Source: Alentia gelatinosa (taxonomy: Eukaryota; Annelida; Polychaeta; Phyllodocida; Polynoidae). Taken from it: 64,000 nt of DNA. Position 1 is the first letter of the stretch; each line of letters begins with the position of its first letter. Below are positions 45,830 to 58,346 of this stretch, piece by piece. The notes below the pieces were generated by a model that worked only from the letters and a program-made list of their open reading frames with translations, ran no database searches and was not told where the DNA came from. The stretch covers positions 39,473,950 through 39,537,949 of the forward strand of contig OX465579.1 in assembly GCA_950022655.1 (NCBI GenBank), given 5' to 3'. A program made the translations under genes and the position numbers.

Positions 45830-47730
45830 GCATCTTTATGTCTATTTGTCGTCATTATACATAACCCCTTACCGCAAGAGAAAAATACATTATCAGTTTT
45901 AAAACCTTTCCTGGAGTAATGCAGATATACCACCATGGCTTTGATAATTTTGTGCATGTCACGGGCTTTCCCACATGTTGATCAATGAATTATTTTGCCT
46001 TTATTCTTGTCACAGTTAGACACCATTTTTGTTCTTGTAACAAGTGATATTTCGGTGGCTCGTGTCAGAGGCCCACCTGGGGCCGTGGTGGGGTGGGGTT
46101 CTCCCCCTGGATGGTGATGCAGGGAATAGTTCCCTTCCCCAAAGGAGCACCGCATGGCTTCCGTGTAAAGGGGAGTGGGGCGGGGTTCTGGCGTCGCAGT
46201 TCATTAGAGGTTGAGGCGGACATGTTGTCATGATGCTTCCCCCATCCCCTGCCCACCCTCACCCGCGCCCCTCATCTCACCGCCATCTCACCCCCGCCAG
46301 CCCTTTCACCCAAGCCCGATGGACCTCGCTCACCTGAAATGTCCTGCGGACTGGTTCTAAGATTCTGTCGGGGAAAGTTCTAAAGGGATCCATATGGTCT
46401 GAGGCTTCCCAAATGTAAAATTCACTGCTGAAAAAATAGACCAATAATCCTGATTTACACCTGAAGCTATTGGTCCTTTAACTCACAAGGCGTATAACTG
46501 TTTAAAGCGAGGATAGAGAACTGATTTAGGCTGACTAGATAATTTTCTGCGGATTCATTTCAGGAACGGCCCCTTGTAAGCCTTCAGGGAATCCCATTCC
46601 TTGATGCTGCCTCCTCCTGTGTGTTAGGGAAACCTAGAAATACTTTTTTTGTGTCTTCCGTTCGACGATATAAATATATCCTTCCCGTCTTTGTCAGAAT
46701 ATTGTGCCCATTAAACAGTGTATAATGGTTAGCGAGAGAATTAATGTGTATAGCTGGGCGAAACATCTGGGAACCAGGGAATGTTCTACTGATAGTTAAG
46801 TCGGCTATTCCATTGGATACATGAAGGCCAGATGACACCTCTAGGTATTATTCACGCGTCGCATTGGAGAAAGAAGATTACTACTGTCAGTGGTCTGCAA
46901 AGTATCACAGGCATGATGAACCTTTATTTAGGACCGTACTTTTGCGGTTCCTTGGGAAATGAGTCAGATTCATAGCAAGTCCTTCAGACTTGACTCCTAC
47001 CCTGCATGCGGCAACGTGGGAAATGACTGTCGAGGCCTACCGGGATAGGTTGATATCCCCTAATCTGGATGGAGATGGTTCTATGGCTCCTAAACCAATG
47101 ATTGTCTCACTCTTTATATCATTCATCGAAACCGTTCCTAGTCATATGTCTTATATCAAAGCCATAGCAGAGAAAACGAAAACAAGGTACGAAATAATAA
47201 ATTCCTATTCCTATACAGAACAGAGCAATGATTACTGATAAAAACTAAATTAAGTCAGCTATTATCAGATTGAAAACGGGCGAGCATGATTGGGACCAAA
47301 TCGTTGTAATTAAAGTTTGAATACCTTCCTCTCCATTCATTTCATATTCTCCATATTATGATAGGAAACGCAATTTGATAAATTCAATTTAGATATAAAT
47401 GACCATCAAGCAAATGATGTCGATAACAGTATGCTTATGTTCCATTTATCTTACTATTTCATTCTGGACAGAACTATAGTTTAATCAATGGATTTTTTAA
47501 AATCAATATGTGATTTAGAACCTGACAAAAGATAAACTGTCTCGCTCTGAAAAATCCGAAGAAAAACGAAGGGTAATTTAGACGATCGTGCATTAGCAAG
47601 CATGACATCAGCGTCTTTTGTGATAACAATGGAGATATGTCAGTGAAAAACAAAGTCCTTATAGCAGCTTTAAGGAAATCTAGATGAAGCAAGTAAGAAA
47701 TAAAAGAAAATAGAAGCAGAGGGAAATTGT
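45830..47730. other. No gene called
   Basis: Includes a C-rich block (46220-46320). A plus frame at 46990-47187 (EMTVEAYRDRLISPNLDGDG...) ends at a fair donor AAG|GTACGA, but lacks a clear acceptor and is not called. Confidence 0.4.
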
Positions 47731-47734
47731 GGGC

Positions 47735-47745
47735 GGGGGGGGGGG
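47735..47745. repeat. Poly-G run
   Basis: Eleven consecutive G residues after GGGC. Confidence 0.97.
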
Positions 47746-47939
47746 AGAAGAAGCTACAGATCGGTTTCCTGTACGGGAAGGTTCTAATAATTGATGTATA
47801 CACCCTCAAGCTCGAAAAACAAATGGACCGCAATATATGACGCATCAATCATATGTAAACTTGGTAGCTGCATCGGTGAGGCCCGACACTTTTCAAGATA
47901 AAACTGCTTTATATTACTAGACAGAAAGGAATGGGAAAT

Positions 47940-48571
47940 GAGTAAGAATTATATTCCTAGGGTAAGAAAGGAGAGAGGAATGGATGGCGGCGGAGGTTGG
48001 AGTGACACTAGACCTTCGGTAATACTGGTCATCGGATGTCTGGGAAATAATAGGCGTATTGATAGGAGAGAGGGCTGCAAGTAAGAAAGGCGGATGTTTG
48101 AGAATTCACTCAAAAGTAGTCCTGAGGTGATAAGGGAGGTCCAGGAGACTTGGTTTCTGCATATAAAGGGAGGTTGAGGAAACATTAAGGTGCAGATGAG
48201 ATGTCGTCGAGGTGACATAAGGAGGAAGGCAGGAGGAGATAGATAGTGGTGTGACATGAAGGCGCGGCCTGAGAACCAAGGAAACCTCAATTACATATAT
48301 AGAGGCAGAGTAACAGAGAAGTGGTGAAATGCCGACAAGTGCAAAAAAATTTAATACGTATACGGTGGTAAAGATAGGCAGGAGGAGGTTGAGGAAATGC
48401 AGAAGATACAAGGAATGATGGAAGGCGATAAGGGACGTGGATAAGTGTCTGGGGATAGACAGGGTAACCTGTGGAAGACGGGGGGCTCTCCAAGGATATA
48501 GAAACGCTAGATGGTGTCACGGTCGGTGAACATAAGCCAATAGAATAGTGGCAGGATAATGCAGCCAACAA
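47940..48571. other. Purine-rich tract, stop-poor on the minus strand
   Basis: The plus strand is strongly purine-rich (GGAGG, GAGGAA, AAGG words). GGAGGTTGAGGAAA occurs twice, near 48172 and 48387. The minus strand, being pyrimidine-rich, has few stop codons and shows four overlapping frames of 94-124 codons in different phases. That pattern reflects composition, not a gene. It may be an old degenerate repeat. Confidence 0.5.
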
Positions 48572-49183
48572 CGTCCCCTTCTATCACTGATCCCCCACTC
48601 CTAATATATCCCGAACCATCGCCCAGTTTATAGGCAGAAAAAAGGGTTAGAAACCTGCCAGCAGTTCATTACCGGGGAACTGGGCGGGGGAGGCGCCGGG
48701 CGGGATGACAGGGGGTGCTGATACCCTGCTATCAGCCCGGCACGCTGAGACATTGATTTCGTAGTCCCACCCTCCATCTCCACCCCCACCCTACTTCTCC
48801 TCTGACAGGCAGGTACCACGAAGCGGGTTTTTAAGTCGGGTATCGATTTCGGCATGCCAATAGTCGTTAGGCGGCGTCCCGGTTGACCGTTCGACGACGC
48901 TCCCTTTCAGCTGGGAAGGCTTCAACAAAATCCAGCACCCAAGCTAAATGCTTTAATTTGTCAGTGACCAACGACGATCTGTAGATAGGAAGGGTCGATC
49001 CTTTCCTCTTTTAGTGCATGTTACTTAATGTGGATTAGGCTATACATTTGTGACTGGTATATAAAATCCATTTCTGATTTTCTAGTCCATTACAAACATC
49101 TGGAAATACATTTTACCTCTTATGGGTCAACCCTTATCAATGCGCACGACTGGGTAATTTAGTAAACCCTTATCTCTTGGCAG

Positions 49184-49536
49184 GCCAAATTCGTCCTTGT
49201 TTCGTGATCGAGTCATTGTCTTTTGGAATTGTGCCCTTGTCTGTCATGTCCCACGCAATGATGAAAAAGCTACCATACGCCGTCGTACCAGTGCAAGAAA
49301 GCATGAACTTTGGTGTTTTATCAGTACTGACGGTCTCCGACTGTGTCCTATTGTTTTTTAATGAAGCATGTTTGGCAGACGCACCCATAGGAAAGTCTAT
49401 GATGGGAACAGCCCCAAACTATCCCAATTATGTTGTCTACATTGAGGGATGCTTGAGGCCTGACTCAGAGAATCTTATATTAAGCGTCCATTTTTACCTG
49501 AGCGGGAAAAATGAGCAACTCATTTCAGTGTCATGA
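49184..49536 (+). CDS. Candidate 3'-terminal exon
   Basis: A strong acceptor (CCTTATCTCTTGGCAG) opens a 117-residue frame in phase 1, ending at TGA 49534-49536. A canonical AATAAA follows at 49652-49657. The protein is hydrophobic in its first half (SLSFGIVPLSVMSHAMMKKL, then FGVLSVLTVSDCVLLFF) and ends with a mixed, beta-like tail (YIEGCLRPDSENLILSVHFY). The antisense strand has a 72-codon ATG frame, but lacks splice or polyadenylation signals, so plus is preferred. The acceptor phase matches the plus-strand phase-1 exon candidates upstream. No family is recognised. Confidence 0.42.
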
Positions 49537-49651
49537 GTTCTTTATGATTACAAAATACATTGTTATTCAAAGTAACAGGCAATGATCTTTCCCATGGAAT
49601 ACGTAGATATTCTTTATATGCTTCTCACCGGGTAAAGTTCATTTCACGACC

Positions 49652-49657
49652 AATAAA
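49652..49657 (+). terminator. Polyadenylation signal
   Basis: AATAAA lies 115 bp after the stop at 49536, followed by T/G-containing sequence. It supports the terminal exon at 49184. Confidence 0.45.
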
Positions 49658-50019
49658 GCAATTCTATTGTCGGTAGCGATTCGGGTGTCCTTTTAAAGTT
49701 ATGCAAGCCAACGTTCGGATGAGCACTGCATAGTTGCCACACGGCGATCTATTATACCCACCGCAAGGATTTATCGTGAGCACCTGCCAAGAATCTGGCA
49801 GAGATATACTTCCTCCAAGCGGCAGACAAGAATTGCTTGTCGTTGATTTTATTTATCGCCAACTGTAATTTCGCCTTAAATGTCCCCATATAGACAGGGA
49901 GACAGGGTAAATCGGTCTCTATAGCCTTGCGAAAAGATATGGCAATCACCTTAAGAATGTCCTAAACAAGCACTGAGGCAGTGCCATCCAGCCAAGTCAA
50001 TTCAGCCCGTGGAGAGCAA

Positions 50020-50368
50020 TAGGGAGCCAAAGTGAACCCGCTAAAACCACAGATACCCACCTACAAAACAACGTTTCCGGTGGCCAGTAAGAACGAGGTG
50101 CTAAAGCTATGGGGGTTTGAGGCTAGACTTATGTTTTTGGTCTCGTTTGTTACTTTCGAAGTGTTGTTTACCACTATCGTCTCTGAATAACTCTGTCTCG
50201 AAGCTACGATGACAGTTGTTAAGTTTATGAAAAATAGGGATCTATAAGATTGGAGAATGAGACATATAATCTCGAACCTACATAGTCTAAGTACTGTGCG
50301 CCTATATCCGGAAATACTATTTTGTGACCGGCTATCTGTGGTTGGAGCGGGTTCACTTTGACTCCCTA
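50020..50368. mobile_element. 349-bp MITE with long inverted repeats
   Basis: The left end AGGGAGCCAAAGTGAACCCG and the reversed right end AGGGAGTCAAAGTGAACCCG match at 19 of 20. The match continues through CCACAGATA and TTTCCGG to about 67 bp and weakly beyond, so the two halves are largely complementary. Both ends abut TA (AATAGGGAG and CTCCCTATA), which fits a TA target-site duplication of the Tc1/mariner type. No transposase is encoded. The 104-codon minus frame at 50061-50375, with several Asn-glycosylation-like triplets, lies inside the element and is treated as spurious. Confidence 0.88.
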
Positions 50369-53300
50369 TAAGCATTGTGAACAGCCTTGGTCAGATGGCT
50401 AGCGACGCGGCATTTTGAATAACACGAATCTCATTTTTCTTAACGTAACCGTGCGTATTCATGAAGGACAATATGTGATTAATTCCCGAAAAATGTATAT
50501 GAAAAAATAGATTTTTTGAATGAATAGCCGAAACGTGTCTATAGAAAGGAAAAGAACATGCATTGCTGACGCTACTCTAGCAAGTCCTGCTCCAAAACCT
50601 ACATATATTCATTATCTTCATCTAGGTTATAAAACCTCAATGCTATGCACAGCGGACATTTTACCTTCAAGATATGTTTTCTAACAGTATTGTATTAAAG
50701 ATGTTTCATATTTTCCCTATATATAGTCCCCCTCACCCCTTTACCCCTTGGAGGAGGTGACCGAAGGTATCTCTCTGGATTCCGTATGGAAAAAGACTAG
50801 TCAATTTAGCCGTCGCCAAAGTTATTACCGCGTACATACATACATTTAATCGATATTGTATAAAATTCCATGTTTCAAGTTTGATTTCAGGTGATATTAT
50901 CTGGCATGCTAACCGTTAAATCCTTTTGTTTGCAGTTATTATCGTTATTACCTGCCTTCCAATGATAATATAATCGGTACTATTTGTTGTTCGTTTCTAG
51001 GAATGTGGCAGAGAGCTCTAGAGAAAGGGGACAAGAGGAGTATAGACAGTGGTGGGTGCTTAAGTAGTTAGACTACATAGTTTAACTGTTACTTTCATTC
51101 CTCTACTAGTATTCCTCTACTAAATCACTTATCCTTGCAACTGTACAGACTGTTAGTATTCCACGTATAGTAATAACATCCAGAGTAGCTCCTAGATGTC
51201 TTTAGTGTAGACGATGTTTTCGATAATACACGAGTTATTAGCTAAATCTGCTGCTTTTTGGAAGTATGTTCACTCATAGGTTAAGCATACATCTCTGGTC
51301 TTGGTGTAAGATCCAAATTTTAAAAGTACAACTTAGTATGTATTTGTATATGTATGAAAAGAACATGCCCTGCTCTATATTACTGATTTGATACATCCCT
51401 AGTTATATTTGTGTGCACTTGGTTGTTTTCATTTTGTTGTTGCTGATCTATATATCAATCACAGCACTATATACACGATCAATTGACATAATTCATTATC
51501 ACATTATAGTTTGCCTTAGTATCTCCCCCCTCTCTCTCTTTCTCTCTCTTTCTCCCTCTCTTCATATCCGAAGTTGTTCTTACACGATTAATCATTAACA
51601 TGTATATGTATCTCTTCCATTGGCTTATCAAACTTTGTCTTCTATTGAGTGTTTCCATGGTTAAAATGTCCAATTTATATCTTCTTAAGAGACTTTGTTA
51701 TACACATGTATATGTTTTGATAGATCCAAAATGGATCGAAATTAGAACGAGTCATTAATCGAGAATAGCGTGAGGCACGCGCTATACGTGAGTGGAGAAA
51801 CACGGTGTTTCCCTCCCGGGGAAGCCCGTCAGAGGACAGACAGAGGACAGGGAGCGGACAGGCAAGAGATGCCATAGTAGTGAGCGTCTCTCTGACCGGA
51901 GACCCAACCACCTGATGGGTTTCCCGGAAGGCATCCGTGACAGTGCTTCTGCCGCCACCTGGTAAAGACACCCCTCATCATGGACACCGATCTGGGATTT
52001 TTTTTCAAATTTCTCATTAAGACTCTCATCCCTCCCCGATCCAGCTAGCAAGGGAGAAATTTGATTGGTTAAGTATGTGAAATCTGTGAATTTCAAAAGG
52101 CTTATAATTAGGCAAATTCTCATTCGTGATTATAGTTTGTGTTAAAGTTTTTGAAATGACGCCTTTGCTGTTTGCTGTGTGGGAATGGTTCACCATGAGC
52201 TTATGGATGGGTCTCTATATCCTATCTCACCCATACTGGGTTCTATTGAACAACCAACATCCGAGAACCCCGAAGCGTAATTGAATTTGAAATGAGAACA
52301 ATGATGACAGGGGAACCAGGTCTGGCGGTAGCTGCATGGATGGTGGGTCATTGACAGGGAAAAACATGGCAGTATACCGCTAAATGTATCCAAAATGTTT
52401 AATTAGTATATAAAAAAGAAAGACACTATCATTAAGTTCCTTAATGTATTCGGCCTACATCGGCAGGTTTCTTTTCGTGAAAGGGCGACCTGATGAAGGA
52501 CGTGTAGATGAATGGTGAGAGGAATGTAAGGGCTGGAAGCAATCTCGTTCGCTATTTCTGCCCGTATTAATTAGAAGTAGGTGATAGGCCTAATGGGGAC
52601 GAGTCAAGGTCGCGAGGCGGATAGGGGTTAATAGGACAACTCTTTTGTTAGCAGTTGGTGCCGATCCGGCAGGCGGGATCCTGGAGAGTATCCTGTTATT
52701 GTCCGGCGAGCTCGCGGCTGTTACGTGGTGGACTGCACGTTGAGGTCACCTCCTAGCGGCCCACTGATTCAAGACAGCAGCCAATACATTCTCCTTCTAT
52801 GTCTTCTCTAATCACGACATCTGAACACAAGACTCGAAATTGCATGCAATAAGCTGACGAATCAAATTCGATATAATTACTTTTTCTTCCGGCACGCAAG
52901 AAACAATAATGACGAATAAGGCAAGCTCATATTGCAGATGTGATTTTAAAAAAAACACCCATACAGATAAGAAAAGGAGACAACTCCTGCCAATATTTCA
53001 AGGCACTACTTAGGATGCCGCTGTCTCTAGCAACTGGGTATGACACCAGACATAGCGCCTGTGTGATCTAGCCATAATAATGTTACGTTAAGTAGCCGCT
53101 GGCTTCAGTGGCTATAGCCCACTGAAAACGCAATAACACCTTGATCTTGTTGGGCCTGTGATGGAGCGCTTCTATAGATTGAATAAGACAGTGATGGACT
53201 ATGACAACCTCTCATCTGTATACACACAAGGCACACAGAGGCGTGCTTCAAAACTGTGCCCCGCCTTCACGACTAGCCACCACAGGATCTCTCCTTCCGT

Positions 53301-53940
53301 ATAGACTTGTTCCTAGTCTCCATACCCGCTTATCGTGATGGACTGCCTGCCACTTATTGCATGCTTACTTATTGATACGTCAGAAGAGATTTTAAAGTAT
53401 GGACAGGGGGGTGTGGTATAACGTGTAGCATGCGAGGCTGTAGGCGGCGGAGCAAACACCGCTCATCATCTCTGTCTGCCACAGGGAAATCGCAGGGATT
53501 AGCCATACTTGGGAAAACGTGTCAAATCGATTCCTTTCATCTCGCTGCATGATCAAGCTGAGACAGAGAAGTGGGAAGATATAGGCAATGACTAATTAAA
53601 AGATTGAATCGTGAATGGGAAAGTGGTAAACCAAGCTGATATATTTGTCTCAGAGATGGCATCTAACAGAAAATGTCATGTGCTTAGATGTGACCATAAA
53701 TTTACGAGCTAGCGATTTTCTTTCGCAGAGTGTTTATTGATACCGCTCACTTAAATTACCTTGTTTGCTTCACAGTGTATGCCAATGTGAATTATCAGCT
53801 ATGTTAGATACGCATCTATTAAAGGATCGTTCATACTAGAAACTCTAAAAGCTCACAGAAACCACAGCTCACAGAGGCGCGTGTAAAAGGCGCTTAGCAT
53901 CGATCACTATATCTCCTGAGCACCCACCTCAGAGACCATC
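50369..53940. other. No gene called
   Basis: AT-rich with a GC-richer island at 51775-51980 where three minus frames overlap. A (CT)-rich tract lies at 51527-51561. None of the frames has homology or paired splice sites. Confidence 0.45.
51527..51561. repeat. CT-rich low-complexity tract
   Basis: CCCCTCTCTCTCTTTCTCTC and similar pyrimidine repeats. Confidence 0.9.
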
Positions 53941-53949
53941 TCGGACAAA

Positions 53950-54039
53950 CTCAAACCAGTTCGATATTGCTCGGTCCTGTTAATTTTGAAAGTATTTTGT
54001 GGTGGCGCCAGAAGACCCTGGTGTCGTGAGTAACCAACA
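53950..54039 (-). CDS. Candidate start of a minus-strand gene below an X-box promoter
   Basis: On the minus strand ATG at 54039, in GCGGCGGCCATG context, opens MLVTHDTRVFWRHHKILSKL and stops after 29 residues. CCAAT, ETS and X-box motifs lie 25-115 bp upstream in the proper direction. If it is a spliced gene the donor is not obvious. A plus-strand ATG at 54038 (MAAALISRL...) overlaps it and is an alternative. Confidence 0.22.
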
Positions 54040-54061
54040 TGGCCGCCGCCTTGATTTCAAG

Positions 54062-54156
54062 GTTGCCATGGTAACCCTAATATGGCTGTTGGCCTTGACA
54101 GTGGAAGCCAAGAAGCGGAAGTGGGTACTTCCGGACCCTGCTTCCATCTGATTGGC
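54062..54156 (-). promoter_or_regulatory. X-box, paired ETS sites and CCAAT box
   Basis: GTTGCCATGGTAAC at 54062-54075 is an RFX X-box. CGGAAGT...ACTTCCGG at about 54115-54135 gives two inverted ETS sites. GATTGG at 54151-54156 is a CCAAT box on the minus strand. Read leftward the order CCAAT-ETS-X-box-ATG is promoter-like. X-boxes are typical of ciliary gene promoters, though not exclusive to them. Confidence 0.5.
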
Positions 54157-54320
54157 GCAACACCTGCGTGGGTAGGAGTGATCTGAGTAATGACAACGAG
54201 GTGTGCCAGATGATAAGGTGTCCTGGGCCAATGTTGAGGGTAGTGTACAAGTATGACAATCTGCATACTAAAACCTATCATTCCTTTAGTTATACCTATA
54301 TGTACGGCATTACCGGCACA

Positions 54321-54324
<4 letters not shown>

Positions 54325-54383
<59 letters not shown>
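54325..54383. repeat. (TA)n microsatellite
   Basis: About 59 bp of alternating TA. Frames reading through it are artefacts. Confidence 0.97.
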
Positions 54384-54384
<1 letters not shown>

Positions 54385-54399
54385 TCTTTCACAGAGTCT

Positions 54400-56690
54400 A
54401 TGGATGAGACAATTCATCTATCAGACGTCTATATCCAAAGTGTTTTACTATTAGGCAAGGATAGATAATTTCTATTGTCATACAATAGAGTCTTAATGAA
54501 CTTCACTGACGTGGAAAGCCCTAATAAGGATAATTTGCTCCTACTTATTCCATGCAACTTACATGGAACCTACAGGGTCAGTGTTAAATCGATGTCCATT
54601 CTCTTGGAAGACTGACTGTCGTATTCTACTGCACATTGACTCAAGGCAATATCAAATTATCATTTCCGACGTGATCCATGCCAAAGATTCTATCTTTGGA
54701 GAGTCAAGTGAAGGCACATGCTCATTGCGGTTCCTAATGTGTCTTAATTTGCAGAGTACTAAACACTATATTGTTCTATTGAACACATGGTGTGTTGGCA
54801 TTAGCGTGACACAGTGAGCTCTTTACCACGACGATCCCTAATTCCCGTGTCGGTTCGGTTCCCAACCAATTCACGAGTAATTTCAATAAATAGGTGGGAT
54901 CACGCCTGTTGGCCTGCTTCCAAATATCAAAATATTTCCTCCCCTTTATTTGGGCTAAGGCAATATGGAATGACATGGAATGGGTCAAAACGCCGATGCT
55001 CTACCACGATGCCATCTGCTCCGAGATGGAAATGATGCAAATGACATTATAGGTTGACGGCTTGCATTCCTATTCATGAGATACATCCAGTCGCAATATG
55101 CAGAAAAGAAGAGAGACCCGGACTATATTTCTCTGAGGACGACCTGTCTCTCGCACATTCATGTATTTCTTCCGGGGAATAATGTCCCAGGAGTCTGAAG
55201 GTGGCTGTGTAAGGTGGCTCTGAGCCTGACGTGTTACCTACAGACACTCACGTGCGACCGGAAGACGTGACGCCGCCAAGCATAATTGATCAGTTACCTC
55301 TATAGCGAGATTCAAATGATGAATATATAAGACATGATGGAGATGAATACAAGAAAGAGAGATACAAAAAAAAACATTCGCATAGTACGCAATTTGATAC
55401 TCCAAATGTTATCTTCGGTGTATTATAATCACATGCCAATGGATTAATGTAGTCCAGGTACATATATGATAAGGGCTTCGCCGCTAAATGGAAAAAATAT
55501 CATGATATTGTTGAGATCGTTATGATAAGAAGAATCCCACAAGCACATCCACAGCTGTTACACAGTAGTTCCCTGACTCTTCGAATTTTGTGGCCATCCC
55601 TGCCACGTTCATCAAGCTACATGGCGCTCCTTCCAGGTCTCTGTGGTGCAGATCAACATTCTTTGGACGCCATATGGTGTGGATACGCATAGTATTCAAC
55701 CTGGACGCACGTTAATTGACATGTCCAGTCAGTCGATGGTTAGTTTCGGTTAACAAGATGTACACATGCCGCCGATCTTTTGGCCATTACCGACTCTGTG
55801 GTAATGCTATGTTAATGGACGATGAATGGACGGCAACGTAATATCCGCCAGAACAAGTCCTTAATTCTCTAACGGATTCTGAACCAGCAGCCATTACACT
55901 CTGAGATACGAAAGTTGTTAGTTATTTTAGATCAGTAAAGGCAATTGAATAGACACATCAGTCTATAGATATTCCGGGACCGGAACGGATCCTTTTAGAT
56001 CTAAGGATAAAACCAGATAGAACCTACATGTATAGAGATCATAAAAAGTAGCATCCCATGTGTATAGATACGTGTACTACATCACATGTGTAGAATGTTT
56101 GGCAATATCAATAACAACCCGTGGTTCACTGTCATAATAAAACAAACGGATAGCAGTGACTTTACACAAGGAAGTATGAAGCCACGCCATAACTGCGGCT
56201 TACGTATACACACTCCGGTTAATCACTTCAGCTGCTGGCTACATACCGCACACTTCGAGTGATCTACCCGACAGGGGTTCCGCACACACCCTGGTAGGCA
56301 TGTAGGATCAGGGGAGCATGTTCTCCTTTATTTACCCCCCTCAGCCGCGATGTTTACACACATGGCGCTACCTATTAGCGGCCAGACAGTCTATCAGTCC
56401 CTAGTGGGTGTGGATAACTCCTCTCGGCCGGCGATCGCCCTCGACACTGACCACTGGTCGAGCGGACTGGTCTCCCTGCGGCCTCCTCCTACCTCCGCGA
56501 AGTCAGGGGTAGATGAAAGGACTTCTTTTGATTAGATTAGGCATGCGGATTAGAAATTGGGCCCAAACATGAAGGGGTCGATGATAGATGTTCAGCGATG
56601 TTACTAAATAAACGCTCGTTCACGTTTTGTTGGTCTCCGAGGAGTGAACCTTTCTTTCATGGTACTTCTCTGTGGCAATAACGTCAGATT
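54400..56690. other. No gene called
   Basis: The 84-codon plus frame from ATG 54563 has no homology and no splice support. Otherwise short frames only. Confidence 0.45.
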
Positions 56691-56693
56691 GCT

Positions 56694-56694
56694 T

Positions 56695-56758
<64 letters not shown>
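56694..56758. repeat. (CT)n microsatellite
   Basis: About 65 bp of alternating CT with one phase break near 56701. Confidence 0.97.
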
Positions 56759-56759
<1 letters not shown>

Positions 56760-56762
<3 letters not shown>

Positions 56763-58340
56763 GCTCAATGTGCGTAATAAACATTTAGTTATATAGATAT
56801 CTGTATGTACACTACATATGAAACTTTCCTTTCATGCAACAGCTCGTCTAGTGTTCTCATCCCCAAAGTGGATGGATTTGAGAAATTCCTTTAATCACGT
56901 GAAAAATACATGTATTTATTTCAAAAGCGATGAAAATGGAATTGTCCCTCTCAAATCCGAATAGCATAGTTCAGGAATGCGAAAAACATGTTATGAAAGT
57001 AGTAATATAGAGCATGTTGCACGTAGCGTGTTATAGTGCATATTCTATCTCCCACGCTAAGGATGATTTTAATAAGACAAGTCATGAAATGTCATCGCCG
57101 TTCATGCTAGATACCCAACATGTTTTTTTCTATGGTTGTCAGGTGACCGCCTTTTCAAATGCAATATGGGTTGATTGGGTTTCGCACATCATGTTCCTTA
57201 ATTAGGTCAACTCCGATCCTCTTAATTGGGTCAATCAGGGTCAGTGCGGGTGTGCTCTCCAGTGCCTAGTGGATCACATTGTCATGCAATCTAGATAGGC
57301 ACCTGTTCCTGACATATTTGCCCGGGAAATGGTAGTAGAGTGGCATACCAGTGTCAATTCCCTTTAATAGGTTAAATGGTAGGTATCTATCCGGGTTCGG
57401 CTCCTGGACAGACTAAGCCAAGTCCTGACTTAAAGGATTTTCGTTCAAATTGAATCACGCAACATTGCTCGGAGGCTCAAGACGGCCGTGAAGCCGGCCA
57501 TTACTTTTTCGTCAGGTCTTGAGCAAGTATACTAGGCTATTTTCATAAATAACACTATATGATAGCGTGAGCACAGCCATTGTGGAACAAGACAAGCCGT
57601 CAAATTGAGATGCGATAAAAATCGTGTTTGATAAACATGCACATGCATCATCAGAGTACCACAGTTTCCACACCTTTATCCTGAATAGAGTTTTCCTTCA
57701 GTTATACCATATAAGTGAGGATTTCTAGCTGAGGAAGAAGAGCCTCCGCACCGAGAAGCTCCTGGGGTGGTACCTGGCGCCGGGTAGTATGACTCGAGTA
57801 ACTCCATAGCTCACTATCATATATCATAAATACCCATGTCAAATGTGTAACACTATTCCCAAACATCATCCCTTATCAAGACAGCACGTGGTCCCGTGCA
57901 ATGCTTTACCAGTAACGGTGGCTAGGACATGTCCCTCTCACTTGTACCTAGTCAAATATTCCACCACTGCGACATTCCCATTGACTCAAATCACTTTCAC
58001 AGTTTACCTCCAATGTAAATAGAAGTTGACATCTTGTGTATATACATTATCTTATTGATGGAATGATATCATAAATGATAGATCTTTGGAAAGCACAAAA
58101 CCTGCTATATAGCAGTAATATTTGAACAGCGTGCCTAATATTTGGTTCCTAAATTTAAAGTTTGCATAGAGTTGATTGTGGCAACAGTTTGGATTTTCCC
58201 CAATTATCCAATGGCTGATATAAAAACCACATAATGAATAACACACTTTCCTCTTGGACTAGCTATAAGGGCTTTTCATGTGGGTCAATTATCAAACGTA
58301 TTGTCATGCACCCTCGATAAAATACCATTCTTATATTGCT
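56760..58340. other. No gene seen
   Basis: AT-rich sequence with short frames and no recognisable element. Confidence 0.5.
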
Positions 58341-58346
58341 CATCAG

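Noticed and set aside
47474..48571. Chain of long minus frames (94-124 codons)
   Set aside because: They lie in different phases in a pyrimidine-rich strand where stop codons are rare; there is no homology and no splice pairing.
49177..49536. Similarity of FGVLSVLTVSD to the GVLTVSDS motif of gephyrin/MogA proteins
   Set aside because: The match is about eight residues; the rest of the frame does not resemble that domain.
50061..50375. 104-codon minus frame with four N-glycosylation-like triplets
   Set aside because: It lies within the MITE and includes its inverted repeats.
51782..52123. Minus frame with an ALSRMP word like retroelement linker sequence
   Set aside because: Single short match; no reverse transcriptase or integrase motifs nearby.
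54057..54468. Frames with long Ile/Tyr repeats
   Set aside because: Translation of the (TA)n microsatellite.
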